A DNA stretch of 64,000 nt, from NCBI GenBank assembly GCA_028692885.1, contig JAQUWM010000008.1:1-64000 (forward strand). The letters are read 5' to 3'. Both the position numbers and the translations under genes were made by a program. This document shows, in pieces, positions 32,460 through 42,857 of this stretch. The stretch's first letter is position 1, and each line of letters begins with the position of its first letter. The stretch comes from Acetobacterium sp. (GTDB lineage: Bacteria > Bacillota > Clostridia > Eubacteriales > Eubacteriaceae). The notes under the pieces were generated by a model, which worked only from the letters and a program-made list of their open reading frames with translations, was not told where the DNA came from and searched no databases.

Positions 32460-32855
32460 CTATTTTGTTTTGAGAATATCGCGAATTTCTTCAAGCAAAA
32501 GCTCTTCTTTACTCGGCACTTCAGTAACAATCACTACCTCAGGCTCTTTTTTCCTTCTAAATGTAAACAGTTTAATAATCATAAAAATAGAAACTGCAAT
32601 AATTAAAAAATCAACCATTGATTGAATAAATGCGCCATAGCGAATGGCTACTTCAACAACCTCTCCACTTGCAGGGATAATGATCAGTTTCAAATCTTCA
32701 AAATTAACCCCACCTAATAGAATCCCAATTATTGGCATTAAAATATCATCAACCAATGAAGTAACTATTTTCCCAAACGCTGCGCCGATGATAACGGCTA
32801 CAGCAAGATCCATAACATTACCTTTTAAAGCAAATTCTTTAAATTCTTTTAGCAT
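32460..32855 (-). CDS. mscL: Large-conductance mechanosensitive channel
   Basis: MLKEFKEFALKGNVMDLAVAVIIGAAFGKIVTSLVDDILMPIIG. Confidence 0.96.
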   Translation of the reverse strand: MLKEFKEFALKGNVMDLAVAVIIGAAFGKIVTSLVDDILMPIIGILLGGVNFEDLKLIIIPASGEVVEVAIRYGAFIQSMVDFLIIAVSIFMIIKLFTFRRKKEPEVVIVTEVPSKEELLLEEIRDILKTK

Positions 32856-33089
32856 ATAAAACCTCCTGTTTTAATGTGTCTTCACTATTTTTCAGTCCGA
32901 CAGCGCCACTACACCACCTAATCATTCTTATTATATAGTATTTAAAAACTTATTTCTATCTTTTTTGAACCCGTCATAACTCGGGCGTGACAAACGAAAC
33001 GCCCCTTTGACAGCCTGTCAGGGATCAGCTCTATCGGGGGGGTGGCCAGAATTATTACGAAATCAATATCGACTAGCTTCGTAAATATA

Positions 33090-33123
33090 AACGTCACAGA
33101 TTTATGTAAACCTGTGACGTTTA
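33090..33123 (-). terminator. Hairpin terminator after alkaline phosphatase gene
   Basis: AAACGTCACAG-ATTTATGTAAAC-CTGTGACGTTT. Confidence 0.65.
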
Positions 33124-33191
33124 TAAGATGTGTGTTTTATTTACTGCGATGATTCGATCAACAATGTCTGGTTATCCTTCAGATTTCCACT

Positions 33192-35027
33192 CTAATTAAT
33201 CAAGTTTCGGATCGCCAGAGCTATTTCTGAGTTATCCAGATAAGCACCCTTTAATGGATCGGAACCATTAGCATAGCTCTTTAATAACTCCGCTCCAGCT
33301 CCTTTGGCAAAGAAAGGAACCAGTTGGTTGGTATGATCTTTGCTGTTCCAGGCCATGGTGGGCATCACGCCTTTACCATTATTCACAACCTCGTCATATA
33401 CACCAGCGGTACCAGTAAGATATCCGGTTTCATGATCGCCAGTGACAATAACCAGTGTTTCTGACCAGTTGCTATTGGTTTCAACCCAGTCACAGACGGC
33501 TTCGACGGAGTTGTTAAAATCAATTTCTTCCTCAATCATGCGTCCACTTGAATTGCCATGGCCGGCCCAATCAATGGCTCCACCTTCAACCATCAGAAAG
33601 AAGCCTTCTTCGTTGTTGTCCAAAACATTCAGTGCACCCTTTGTCATCACGTCCAGGGTTGGCACATTATCATTAACTGCGACGGCAAACGGTTCCGCCG
33701 CCAAATCGCCAGATCGATTGTACTGAAGGGTTTCATACACTTCCGGTACCCCAATGACTCGCTCTGGTGTATTTCCCATCTGGAGCGTTTCAAAGGCTTC
33801 TTTTGTCTGAATCAGATTCCAGTTTTCAATTACGCCATCCCCATCGGTATCATTTCCCAGATTTCCGGCAACCAGATTATCCCAGGTATCTTTTCCGCCG
33901 ACATATTTATAATTTTTGTCTTCAACCGTTGTTTGACGTTCGCCATTGTTGTCATACAGCGGATGTCCGGCCCCCATAATGACATCGGTTTTACTATCAT
34001 TAATCATTTCGTTAGCAATTTCGCTGTAATTTTGTCGGCTGGCGTTATGAGCGATAAAACTAGCTGGGGTGGCATGACTGAACTCAACCGAACTGATGAC
34101 CCCAGTGGACTTATTTAGAGCTTTAAAATCTTCGCTGATATTAACCAGATTCTGTTCGCTTTCGTCAACACCAATGGCCGCATTATAGGTTTTAGTTCCC
34201 GATGCCATTGCCGTTCCAGCTGAGGCTGAATCAGTCGGATATTTGGTAGCTGTATCAAAGCTATTCCAGAAAGTTTGCGGATTATAAATACTAACCAAAT
34301 CATCCTCGGCACCCAACTCATTGTGTGAATAGGTGCTCATATACACGTTGGTCGGAAATTGTTCGTAAATCTGAGCTACCGCTTTTCCCTCGGTATAATA
34401 ATTCGTCGCCAGGATCTGGTTGTCTCCGCAACCATCTGAGATCATTAAGATCACATTTTTAATCGATCCGGTATTAACCGGCGCCGGTGATCCCTTCGGC
34501 AAAACCACAACCTTGATCCCTTCCAGACGATAGCCTTTGCCTTCTGTCCCAGACAGTTCTCCATTCTTAACCCAGTTCATCCAGCCGGTATTTTCAACAT
34601 GAACCTGATAATAAATATCATAGTTACTGGCTTCGGTTCCGGTCAGTTTGATGCGGATGGCTTCCAGTCTTAGTGACTCACCTTCGGTTCCACTGGTAGT
34701 CCCATCTGTGACCCAGTCCTGCCATCCCTCATTTTGTACGTGGGTCTGATAGCTAATCCCCAGATTCTTGATGTCGCTAATTTTGAGTTTAATGCCTTCC
34801 AGACGCAAAGATTTTCCGGTGGTACCACTAAGTGATTCTTTTGATTTCCAATCCTGCCAGCCCACATTTTGAATCTGCGTCTGATAACTGCAATTCCCTT
34901 CAAATACCAGCGACCCGCCACTTGCGTTGCCCGTCACTTCTTCGGCCAACACCCCGGTGGACATCTGCATCCCCAACATTGCGGCAATTGATAAAACTGC
35001 CATTCCCCGCTTAACTGTTTTTTTCAT
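33192..35027 (-). CDS. Secreted alkaline phosphatase with three N-terminal ChW (clostridial hydrophobic W) repeats
   Basis: Signal peptide; three GWxxWxxxGxxSGTEGxxxRLEGIxI repeats; ISDGCGDNQ, TDSASAGTAMASG, VTGDHETG. Confidence 0.93.
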   Translation of the reverse strand: MKKTVKRGMAVLSIAAMLGMQMSTGVLAEEVTGNASGGSLVFEGNCSYQTQIQNVGWQDWKSKESLSGTTGKSLRLEGIKLKISDIKNLGISYQTHVQNEGWQDWVTDGTTSGTEGESLRLEAIRIKLTGTEASNYDIYYQVHVENTGWMNWVKNGELSGTEGKGYRLEGIKVVVLPKGSPAPVNTGSIKNVILMISDGCGDNQILATNYYTEGKAVAQIYEQFPTNVYMSTYSHNELGAEDDLVSIYNPQTFWNSFDTATKYPTDSASAGTAMASGTKTYNAAIGVDESEQNLVNISEDFKALNKSTGVISSVEFSHATPASFIAHNASRQNYSEIANEMINDSKTDVIMGAGHPLYDNNGERQTTVEDKNYKYVGGKDTWDNLVAGNLGNDTDGDGVIENWNLIQTKEAFETLQMGNTPERVIGVPEVYETLQYNRSGDLAAEPFAVAVNDNVPTLDVMTKGALNVLDNNEEGFFLMVEGGAIDWAGHGNSSGRMIEEEIDFNNSVEAVCDWVETNSNWSETLVIVTGDHETGYLTGTAGVYDEVVNNGKGVMPTMAWNSKDHTNQLVPFFAKGAGAELLKSYANGSDPLKGAYLDNSEIALAIRNLIN

Positions 35028-35577
35028 AACTCTCCTTTTCACCATTGTTTTTTGCCATTTGCGATAACCCTGACCCTTTGCCCTCACTGGGTCTTACTTA
35101 ATAATCTATATAAATTCTCGATCCTGCCAATCACATCTATAAATGGCTAAACAGCGATGCGATAAGGCCGGATGAAAATTAATGATAATTGTCCCTTTAA
35201 AACAAAGTATATCCCATCAACTAAAAGCTTAATTGTTAACTTTGTAAAAAGAAGGTTAATATCCTGGTTTTTCCCATGCGTCGATACAAAACGTTTCCGC
35301 TAATACAGATATTAGTTGAGCTTACATTATCCTTCTGAAAACTTGTACAGATCACCGGTATAATCCCTTGTCACTCCCTGTCTAACCTTATATAATGTTG
35401 TCTGTAATCATAAAATTCAAACGACATTATCCTGATTGCTGCATAATCTACAAATGGGATAGCACGCAAATAACCACCTCAACTTCTCGCATAATAAAAG
35501 CTAACTCGCTAATTTAGGCATGAAAAGAGAGGACAGATAATCTTGAAACTGTATAATATTAATAAGGAGCTGAACAA

Positions 35578-36426
35578 ATGGAGTGGATTGCAAGACTGAA
35601 TAGCGCTATAAATTATATTGAGGAGAATATTACTGAGGAACTTGACTATGAGCAAATCGCGACCATTGCTTGTTGCTCAACCTATCATTTTCAACGGATG
35701 TTTGCCTATATGGCAAATGTGCCTCTATCGGAATATATCCGCCGCCGGCGAATGACACTGGCAGCCGTTGATCTTCAGGGTAGCGAAGAAAAAATCATTG
35801 ATGTGGCTTTGAAATATGGCTATACTTCTCCGACCGCATTTAACCGAGCGTTTAAAAACATTCACGGCGTTGCCCCTTCGCATGTTAAAGAAGGGGGCGT
35901 TGAGCTCTGTGCCTATCCGCCCATCAGCTTCAAAATTACAATTAAAGGAGTTACGGAAATGAATTACAGAATTGAACCAAAACCAGCTTTTCGAATTGTT
36001 GGCACGGGACAGCCCTTGCACAAGGAAATTGAAAAAAACTTTGAAATTGTGCCGCAAATGTGGCAACAGGCGACCACCGATGGAACGATTCCGAAATTGG
36101 CGGCGCTGATGGATCAACAGCCAATGGGTTTACTGGGGGTCAGTGTCTGCAATGACAGCGAGGACTGGAAGTATTTTATTGCGGTTGCCAGTACCAAGGA
36201 CATCGATGACAGTTTAACGGAATATACGGTTCCTGCTGCCACATGGGCGATCTTCGCTGGCAGTGGAACAAACCTGTCCATTCAAGAATTAGAACAACGG
36301 ATTGTCACCGAGTGGCTCCCAACCTCAGGGTATGAATACGGCAATGCCCCGGACATTGAAGTTTATATCAATGCCGATCCCGAAAATGCCCAATATGAAG
36401 TTTGGATCCCGGTTATTAAAAAATAA
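35578..36426 (+). CDS. AraC-family regulator with GyrI-like effector-binding domain
   Basis: N-terminal AraC HTH (FQRMFAYMANVPLSEYIRRRRMTLAA...), C-terminal GyrI-like domain. Confidence 0.92.
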   Translation: MEWIARLNSAINYIEENITEELDYEQIATIACCSTYHFQRMFAYMANVPLSEYIRRRRMTLAAVDLQGSEEKIIDVALKYGYTSPTAFNRAFKNIHGVAPSHVKEGGVELCAYPPISFKITIKGVTEMNYRIEPKPAFRIVGTGQPLHKEIEKNFEIVPQMWQQATTDGTIPKLAALMDQQPMGLLGVSVCNDSEDWKYFIAVASTKDIDDSLTEYTVPAATWAIFAGSGTNLSIQELEQRIVTEWLPTSGYEYGNAPDIEVYINADPENAQYEVWIPVIKK

Positions 36427-36557
36427 CCAAATGTGATGCAAATCGCTGCTAAACCATTTGGCTACCCTTCTGGAACATTGGCACTGCCATAGCAGAAGGA
36501 TGGCTCACTATTTCGCTGTGGATAAGACCATGGTTTATGACTTTGCTCGCATAATAT

Positions 36558-37127
36558 TCAAACCCTCAACTCACCACGAAAACCTCTGACCCCATAGTAA
36601 GAAGGAGCGCTGTTGTGATAGATGAAAACGTGGTCGTAACGACGATCGCCAAAGAGCGCCCCGCCAAGTTTTCTGATCTCAGGAGGTGTTTTTACCCAGC
36701 TTGACGTTTTGGTATCAAAGCTCCCCAGTTTCTGCAATTCCCGGTATTGTTCTTCAGTTAAAAGCTCAATGTCCATGGCAGTTGCCATATCAATGGCACT
36801 ATTCTCCGGTTTATGTTCTTTCCGTGAATCCAACCCTTCACGATCGTAACAAACATTTCTACGGCCTTTGGGACTTTCTGCCGAGCAATCATAAAAAATG
36901 TATTCCTTCGTATCCTGATCATAGCCAACTACATCCGGTTCACCGCCGGTTTTTTCCATTTCATTGAGTGACCATAATTTTTCTGGCTTAATTTCCAGGT
37001 TTGTCTGAATCTCAATCCAGGTTAAACCCTGATGACGGTTCATATTTTTCTCGAAACGGGCGCTCAAAAGGCTGAGTAGCTCTTCACGCTGTTGCGAGGG
37101 CAATTCCCTTTTTATATTTTTCATCAC
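36558..37127 (-). CDS. DUF4256-family protein
   Basis: GGEPDVVGYDQDTKEYIFYDCSAESPKGRRNVCYDREGLDSRKEHKP. Confidence 0.85.
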   Translation of the reverse strand: MMKNIKRELPSQQREELLSLLSARFEKNMNRHQGLTWIEIQTNLEIKPEKLWSLNEMEKTGGEPDVVGYDQDTKEYIFYDCSAESPKGRRNVCYDREGLDSRKEHKPENSAIDMATAMDIELLTEEQYRELQKLGSFDTKTSSWVKTPPEIRKLGGALFGDRRYDHVFIYHNSAPSYYGVRGFRGELRV

Positions 37128-37278
37128 GAAACCTCCTTGAAATTACCAAAATTTTCTATTGAAATGCCACGTTGACATTTAGTTTTTACTGTACCGCTAG
37201 CTATGTCTGCATATTAAATTGATTAAAATGGATTTTTTCATACTACAATCATGATCGCTTTTTACGACGAATATTACT

Positions 37279-37638
37279 TTACCCAAGTTTCCTCAGCGCT
37301 TCTTCCACATCTGATACAAAATACAGATGTTTGCCCTGATTGGATTCATAAATAAAATCATGGAGTGCCTTGCTTGTATACTCCGAAAAATCACCAATGA
37401 TTGCCAGTCGGATGCTGTAATTTACATATTTCTGGATAATTTCACCGGCAAGCCGGGTTTTTAAATCAAAGAAATCTTCTGTTAATGCCTCTTTATCTAT
37501 AATGATCGCATCACATTCGGTTTCATAGCGAACCGTTGCCATTAAGTCCAGTGCGGACTGAACATCGGTCAGGATCGGTGTGCTTGTATGCACATAGGCA
37601 ATGTTCTGGCCGTTGTTGTTTAGTGTTTCTATTTGCAT
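37279..37638 (-). CDS. DUF4180-family protein
   Basis: ECDAIIIDKEALTEDFFDLKTRLAGEIIQKYVNYSIRLAIIGDFS. Confidence 0.85.
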   Translation of the reverse strand: MQIETLNNNGQNIAYVHTSTPILTDVQSALDLMATVRYETECDAIIIDKEALTEDFFDLKTRLAGEIIQKYVNYSIRLAIIGDFSEYTSKALHDFIYESNQGKHLYFVSDVEEALRKLG

Positions 37639-37870
37639 ATTTTCCTCCGTTTTTTTAAATTTCGTTTGGCATAGACGTTTGTCTTTAGGTTATGTTAATG
37701 TAAATTTTGATGGTAATCAATGGCATGGTGATTTCATTCTTACGTTTTAATTCGTATCGTTACCTTTGCTATTTTTTTAATTCAACCGAACGTAACATGG
37801 AGCTGTTGTACCAAGATGACCTTTACGCCCGCTGCACCGCCTTCAACAGATTAGACCCGCCTGACTAAGA

Positions 37871-38689
37871 TCAATCCCAATTGCTCGGTCGGTATAAATT
37901 CGACGGAAGTTTGGTTTTAGCATTGCCCTGGGCAGCGTTGATCTGCATTTGTGTTAAAAAAAGACTGCCGCTTAAGTCGGTATTTTTGATGTTTGCGTCC
38001 CGCAAATCGGCACCCAGAAAATTAGTTTCTTTCAGGCTGCAGCCTGAAAGATTTGCCGCAATCATCAATGCCATACTAAAATCTCGGCCATTAAGATTAA
38101 CCCGTTTAAAGTTTTTACCAAAATAATCTTTGCGCTCCATTTTATCAAAAGAATCGGCCGCCAGTTGCTTACTTACCTTTTTTAGCACCTGGTTAACACC
38201 GGTTTGATAGTTTGTTAGATCAATTTGCAGAATTTCAGCCGGAGCCGATGCGGTCATTTTAATGTTTTCGACAATCAGGGCATCAACCTCTGCGCTGACC
38301 CGTTTATCCGTGACCAAAGACGACGCCTCTAATAAATACCAGGCCATCTGATGAAGTTGAAAAACAATCATAAAAACCCGAAAGATTTCATTTGCCTTTT
38401 CCGGATTGATTTTCCAATTTTCATTGGCATAACTGCTTTGGGTCACTTTTTGACCGGCTCCAAAACAATCATATGCCAGACAGCCTTTCATCTTTTTGTT
38501 GGCCAGCTGTGCATGGATATCACAGCAAAAGTCTGCCATTAAGTGTTTGCAGGGCACCCCGGCTTGCTTATTATCGGGAAACCCATCTGTTTTCATACAA
38601 TATAAAGCGACACAACATAGACCACTGCATTTTTCACAATCAATGCGCAGCGCCGCCGCTAAATCAGCGTATTTACTATTATTCTTCAT
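37871..38689 (-). CDS. Pentapeptide-repeat protein with Cys-rich N-terminus
   Basis: CEKCSGLCC...C N-terminus; ANLSGCSLKETNFLGADLRDANIKNTDLSGS. Confidence 0.88.
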   Translation of the reverse strand: MKNNSKYADLAAALRIDCEKCSGLCCVALYCMKTDGFPDNKQAGVPCKHLMADFCCDIHAQLANKKMKGCLAYDCFGAGQKVTQSSYANENWKINPEKANEIFRVFMIVFQLHQMAWYLLEASSLVTDKRVSAEVDALIVENIKMTASAPAEILQIDLTNYQTGVNQVLKKVSKQLAADSFDKMERKDYFGKNFKRVNLNGRDFSMALMIAANLSGCSLKETNFLGADLRDANIKNTDLSGSLFLTQMQINAAQGNAKTKLPSNLYRPSNWD

Positions 38690-38832
38690 CCTATCCCACC
38701 TATTAAATAGTCCGATCCTTTTATCGATCAGATCTTATTATACCGTATCCCCTGAACTGATCACAACCGGTTTCATCGTGTTTCCTCCTGATCGGTCGAT
38801 TATGTTTGCTTTTTTATTATACCGTGCAATTG

Positions 38833-38861
38833 TTGACAGCAGTATGGCAACAATCTATAAT
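38833..38861 (+). promoter_or_regulatory. Sigma-A promoter with overlapping inverted repeat upstream of WYL regulator
   Basis: TTGACA-17-TATAAT; ATTGTTG-12-CAACAAT at 38829-38854. Confidence 0.75.
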
Positions 38862-38893
38862 GATAATAATAAATTTGGGAAGGCGGCGATCCG

Positions 38894-39826
38894 ATGAAAG
38901 TTGACAGGCTTGTTAGCATTATTATGATACTCCTTGATAAAAAGCGTATCGGCGCACAGGAGTTAGCCGATCTGTTTGAAGTTTCACCCCGCACAATCTA
39001 CCGCGACATCGACACGATCAACATGGCGGGTATTCCTGTTCACGGAGCATCGGGAGTGGGCGGCGGCTTTGAAATTATGCCGCAATACAAGATTGATAAA
39101 AATGTTTTTTCGACTGCCGACCTTTCCGCTATCTTGATGGGGCTTTCCAGTCTTTCTAATATGATCCGAGGTGATGAACTGGTAAACGCCCTTGCGAAAG
39201 TCAAGAGTTTTATCCCTGCCGACAGAGCGAAAGACATTGACTTAAAAGCAAATCAAATCGCTATCGATTTAAGTCCGTGGATGGGCAACCGGAACATACA
39301 ACCCTATTTAGAACTTATCAAAACAGCTTTACAGGAAAGCAAGCTACTTTCGTTTGAATATGCAGACCGCTACGGAAATAAAACCGCACGAACAGCCGAG
39401 CCGTATCAGCTTGTATTAAAAAGTAGTCATTGGTACTTACAAGGGTATTGCCATAAAAGAAATGATTTTCGCTTGTTTAAACTATCTCGCACATCAAACC
39501 TACAGATACAAGAGGAATTTTTTACACCACGAGATTATCAAAAACCGCAATTAGATTTTACTGATATTTTGGTAACGATGCAAACAAGAATCAAAATTCG
39601 TATTCATAAATCTGTCATGGACCGGGTCCTTGATTATTGCTCTTATGAACACTTTTCGCCAGACGGTGATGAGCATTTCATTGTTAGTTTTCCTTTCATA
39701 GAGAACGAATACCATTACAGTATTCTTTTCAGTTTTGGGGATAAATGTGAGTGTTTAGAGCCGTTACATATCCGCACCGAAATGAAGCGTAGAATACATG
39801 ATATAGCTACCCTATACAAAAGTTAA
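38894..39826 (+). CDS. YafY-type HTH/WYL-domain transcriptional regulator
   Basis: LLDKKRIGAQELADLFEVSPRTIYRDIDTINMAGIPV; WYL region SSHWYLQGYCHKRNDFRLFKLSR. Confidence 0.93.
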   Translation: MKVDRLVSIIMILLDKKRIGAQELADLFEVSPRTIYRDIDTINMAGIPVHGASGVGGGFEIMPQYKIDKNVFSTADLSAILMGLSSLSNMIRGDELVNALAKVKSFIPADRAKDIDLKANQIAIDLSPWMGNRNIQPYLELIKTALQESKLLSFEYADRYGNKTARTAEPYQLVLKSSHWYLQGYCHKRNDFRLFKLSRTSNLQIQEEFFTPRDYQKPQLDFTDILVTMQTRIKIRIHKSVMDRVLDYCSYEHFSPDGDEHFIVSFPFIENEYHYSILFSFGDKCECLEPLHIRTEMKRRIHDIATLYKS

Positions 39827-40014
39827 TACATGCAACCTGTCTTCCCGGATTAACTTAACGAGAATACCTGTAACCCGCATCAATAAGGGATACTTGCCTC
39901 GTTATGCGATTTTAACATAACGAGGCAAAATAACATTGAAAAGTCCCTCTAAACCTTAGTATAAAGGGTTTTCAAAATTCCTCGTTACGTGTTTCCGGGA
40001 ATGCAGGATGCAAT

Positions 40015-40048
40015 AAAAAGGGCAAGACAGACGCCTTGCCCTTTTTAT
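40015..40048. terminator. Hairpin terminator
   Basis: AAAAAGGGCAAG-ACAGACGC-CTTGCCCTTTTT. Confidence 0.75.
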
Positions 40049-40070
40049 TCCGTTCCAACTATCAAACCGA

Positions 40071-40343
40071 TCAATGGACGGGTAGTATTTTTTTCATGTG
40101 GATAACTCTGGAAAAACCAGAACCTGAGGTAAATAAGCTAGTGTCTTCAACTTCCACAACAGCGAAGCCAAATTTTTCATATAACTTTTGCGCTTTCGGA
40201 TTTGTATCAACGACCTCTAAGATAACACTTTTGCGATTAATTGACTTAGCAAAATCAATAGTAGCATTTAATAGTTGCGTTCCAACCCCCATTCCACGTG
40301 CTTTACTTGAAACAACGATTGGACTATTGACACCGTTCGCTAC
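40071..40343 (-). pseudogene. GNAT acetyltransferase, 5'-truncated
   Basis: ANGVNSPIVVSSKARGMGVGTQLLNATIDFAKSINRKSVILEVVDTNPKAQKLYEKFGF; stop codons directly upstream. Confidence 0.7.
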
Positions 40344-40384
40344 TATGTGTTACTATGTAGATGTAGTAAGTATTACAGAATAGC

Positions 40385-40726
40385 ATGGAGGTGATTGTGC
40401 TGGAAAATTTAACGGAAATGTTCAAAGGCCTACTTGAGGGTTGTGTCCTAGAAATTATTGGCTGTGGCGAAACCTATGGCTATAAAATCACGCGACAGTT
40501 GAATGCTCTGGGTTTCACAGATGTTGTAGATGGGACGGTCTACACCATTTTAGTGCGACTTGAAAAAAATAAACTTGTTGACATCGAAAAAAAAACATCT
40601 GATATGGGGCCGCCGCGCAAGTTTTATGTGCTCAACGATGCTGGGCGTAAGGAACTACAGAAGTTCTGGGAAAAATGGGCGTTCGTATCCTCAAAAATTA
40701 ATGCGTTAAAGGAGAATAAACAATGA
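40385..40726 (+). CDS. PadR-family transcriptional regulator
   Basis: GCGETYGYKITRQLNALGF...DGTVYTILVRLEKNKLV. Confidence 0.92.
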   Translation: MEVIVLENLTEMFKGLLEGCVLEIIGCGETYGYKITRQLNALGFTDVVDGTVYTILVRLEKNKLVDIEKKTSDMGPPRKFYVLNDAGRKELQKFWEKWAFVSSKINALKENKQ

Positions 40727-41070
40727 AATTTTGGGAAGAAATCACCGGTAACGACATGACTAAAGAATTCAAAACTTTTGAATCGCAAGCCAAAAAGCTG
40801 CCGGCTGATTATCAAACGGCATGGGAAAAGATTAAAGCCAATCTTTGGCCGCACTCAGATTTTACCGGTCGCAACCTCATGCCAATTCTAGACGGTGTAC
40901 TTGGTCTGCTCGAAGAAACGGCGGCGGACGGTCAGAGTGTCCAAGAGGTTTTGGGTGACGATATCAAGAGCTTCTGTTCAGCACTGATCGGCGAAGAAGG
41001 GACAAAGTCTTTTCGCGACAAATGGCGAGCACAACTCAACAATACGATCGAAAAAAAATTAGGTAAATAG
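40723..41070 (+). CDS. DUF1048-family protein
   Basis: Operonic with padR; LPADYQTAWEKIKANLW...LGDDIKSFCSALI. Confidence 0.85.
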   Translation: MKFWEEITGNDMTKEFKTFESQAKKLPADYQTAWEKIKANLWPHSDFTGRNLMPILDGVLGLLEETAADGQSVQEVLGDDIKSFCSALIGEEGTKSFRDKWRAQLNNTIEKKLGK

Positions 41071-41079
41071 GAGGCTAAA

Positions 41080-41409
41080 ATGAGAATCCAAGATATCATA
41101 GAAGGTAAAAAAGAGTGGCGGGCGCACATGGCACGTGTCAAAGCACTGCCGCAAGATTATCAGATTGTTTATAAAGAGATTCAGAAATATCTCTTTAAGG
41201 TCGGCCCTGTTGAGCTAACCGAAGGGATAGAATTACTCTCGGGAATTGTCGATCTTTTTGAAGAGGGCGCGGTTCCGGAGAAAGGTGTTCTTAAAGTGAC
41301 AGGCCCCGATGTAGCCGCTTTCTGCGACGATCTAATCAAAGATTCAAAAACTTACGCTGACATCTATCAAGCATCTGTTGCCCAGAAAGTCAACGATGCC
41401 ATTAAATAG
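41080..41409 (+). CDS. DUF1048-family protein
   Basis: LPQDYQIVYKEIQKYLF...TGPDVAAFCDDLI; paralogue of upstream gene. Confidence 0.85.
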   Translation: MRIQDIIEGKKEWRAHMARVKALPQDYQIVYKEIQKYLFKVGPVELTEGIELLSGIVDLFEEGAVPEKGVLKVTGPDVAAFCDDLIKDSKTYADIYQASVAQKVNDAIK

Positions 41410-41690
41410 GTAATGATATCTCTGGCCACCCTTGCGTTGTACCTCGGGATTATAATTGTCACCTACATCTTATACCCTCATCATAATTAAATGTCCACCG
41501 ATTTATAGTCTCACCAATAAGCCGAGACTATCCTGAATTTTTCAAGTACCTCAGACTGGTAATTTCATTTTGCTGGCAACAGAAAACGGGTTGCCAGTAA
41601 ACAATTAATATTGTCATTGACAACCGCTATTAATATTGTGTAAAATATAATTGTATAAAATTTACATAGATTAATTTAAGGAGAATTACC

Positions 41691-42533
41691 ATGAATATTA
41701 ATTTCCCAATCGAAAAAACTATAAAAAAGCGCTATAGTGTCAGAAATTATAAAGAACAGGCGATTGAATCCGATAAACAAAAGGCGATTGAATCATTTAT
41801 CGATTCATTAGAAAATCCCTTTGGGCCTCACATTGCGTTTCACACGCTTGATTTAAAATCCGGACCTACCGCCCAAAAGCTTGGTACCTATGGCTTGATA
41901 AAAGGCGCCAGCCGCTATATTGGTGCGACAATCACCCTAGAACCGATGGCATTGGAGGCTTTGGGGTATGAATTTGAAGCCTTAGTCCTTTATTTAGCCG
42001 ATCTTGGTCTGGGTACTTGTTGGCTGGGTGGCACTTTTAACCGTCAGAGCTTTTCTAATGCAATGAAAATAGAAGCCGGTAAGATTTTCCCGATCATAAC
42101 CCCCTATGGCTATGCGGCAGACCACAAGCATTTTAAATAAAAGGCCATGCGAAAACTGATCAAAGCTGATCAACGCAAAGAATGGAACCAATTGTTTTTT
42201 TCTGATGACTTCCAGTCCCCGCTTTCAGAAGCTGCTGCCGGTGATTTTGCCTTCGCCTTGGAAATGGTGCGATTAGGACCCTCTGCATCCAACAAGCAAC
42301 CCTGGCGAATTTTATTAAACGATGGTGGCTGTCATTTTTATGAGTATAAAGAACCAGGCTACAGCAAAGCCTTTGGCTACGATATTCAACGGGTCGATAT
42401 GGGCATTGCTGCCGCACATTTTGATTTTGCCATGAAAGAAAGAAATATTGATGGTCATTTTGTCACCTCAGCACAACTCGAAATTGACTTGCCTAAGCAC
42501 GTGGAATATGTCTTCTCATGGATCAGGGCATAA
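41691..42533 (+). pseudogene. Nitroreductase-family protein split by in-frame TAA
   Basis: ORFs 41691-42140 and 42147-42533 are in the same frame separated by one TAA at 42138-42140; the 50982-51830 paralogue is continuous. Confidence 0.8.
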
Positions 42534-42594
42534 TAATCCGGCTGTAGACATCGCAACTGTGATTGTATGACGTGGGGCCGTTTTGTTTGTCATG

Positions 42595-42830
42595 CTACTC
42601 ACAATCCGATATATTGTTTTTATTCAATAAGCTTTGTGATAATTTAATCCCCTCTTCAATAATTGCTACCGACTTAGAACGATGATTTCCCTGTCTGACG
42701 TAATCTTCCTCATCCAGTTCATTAATAATATCAAAATCATAACCTTTCCAGGTTATGTCCAGATTCGTCCCGAAGCGGTCGCTTACATTAAACCGCGTTA
42801 ATATATCAATACCATTGCCAATTCTTTAAT
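42595..42830 (-). pseudogene. DUF6429-like fragment absent from ORF track
   Basis: Start-less reading RIGNGIDILTRFNVSDRFGTNLDITWKGYDFDIINELDEEDYVRQGNHRSKSVAIIEEGIKLSQSLLNKNNISDCE*. Confidence 0.5.
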
Positions 42831-42857
42831 TGCGTTCTCTGGTTTGTCTTGTTCATC

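Noticed and set aside
33558-34118. 186-aa plus-strand ORF
   Set aside because: Antisense to the alkaline phosphatase gene; no recognisable motifs
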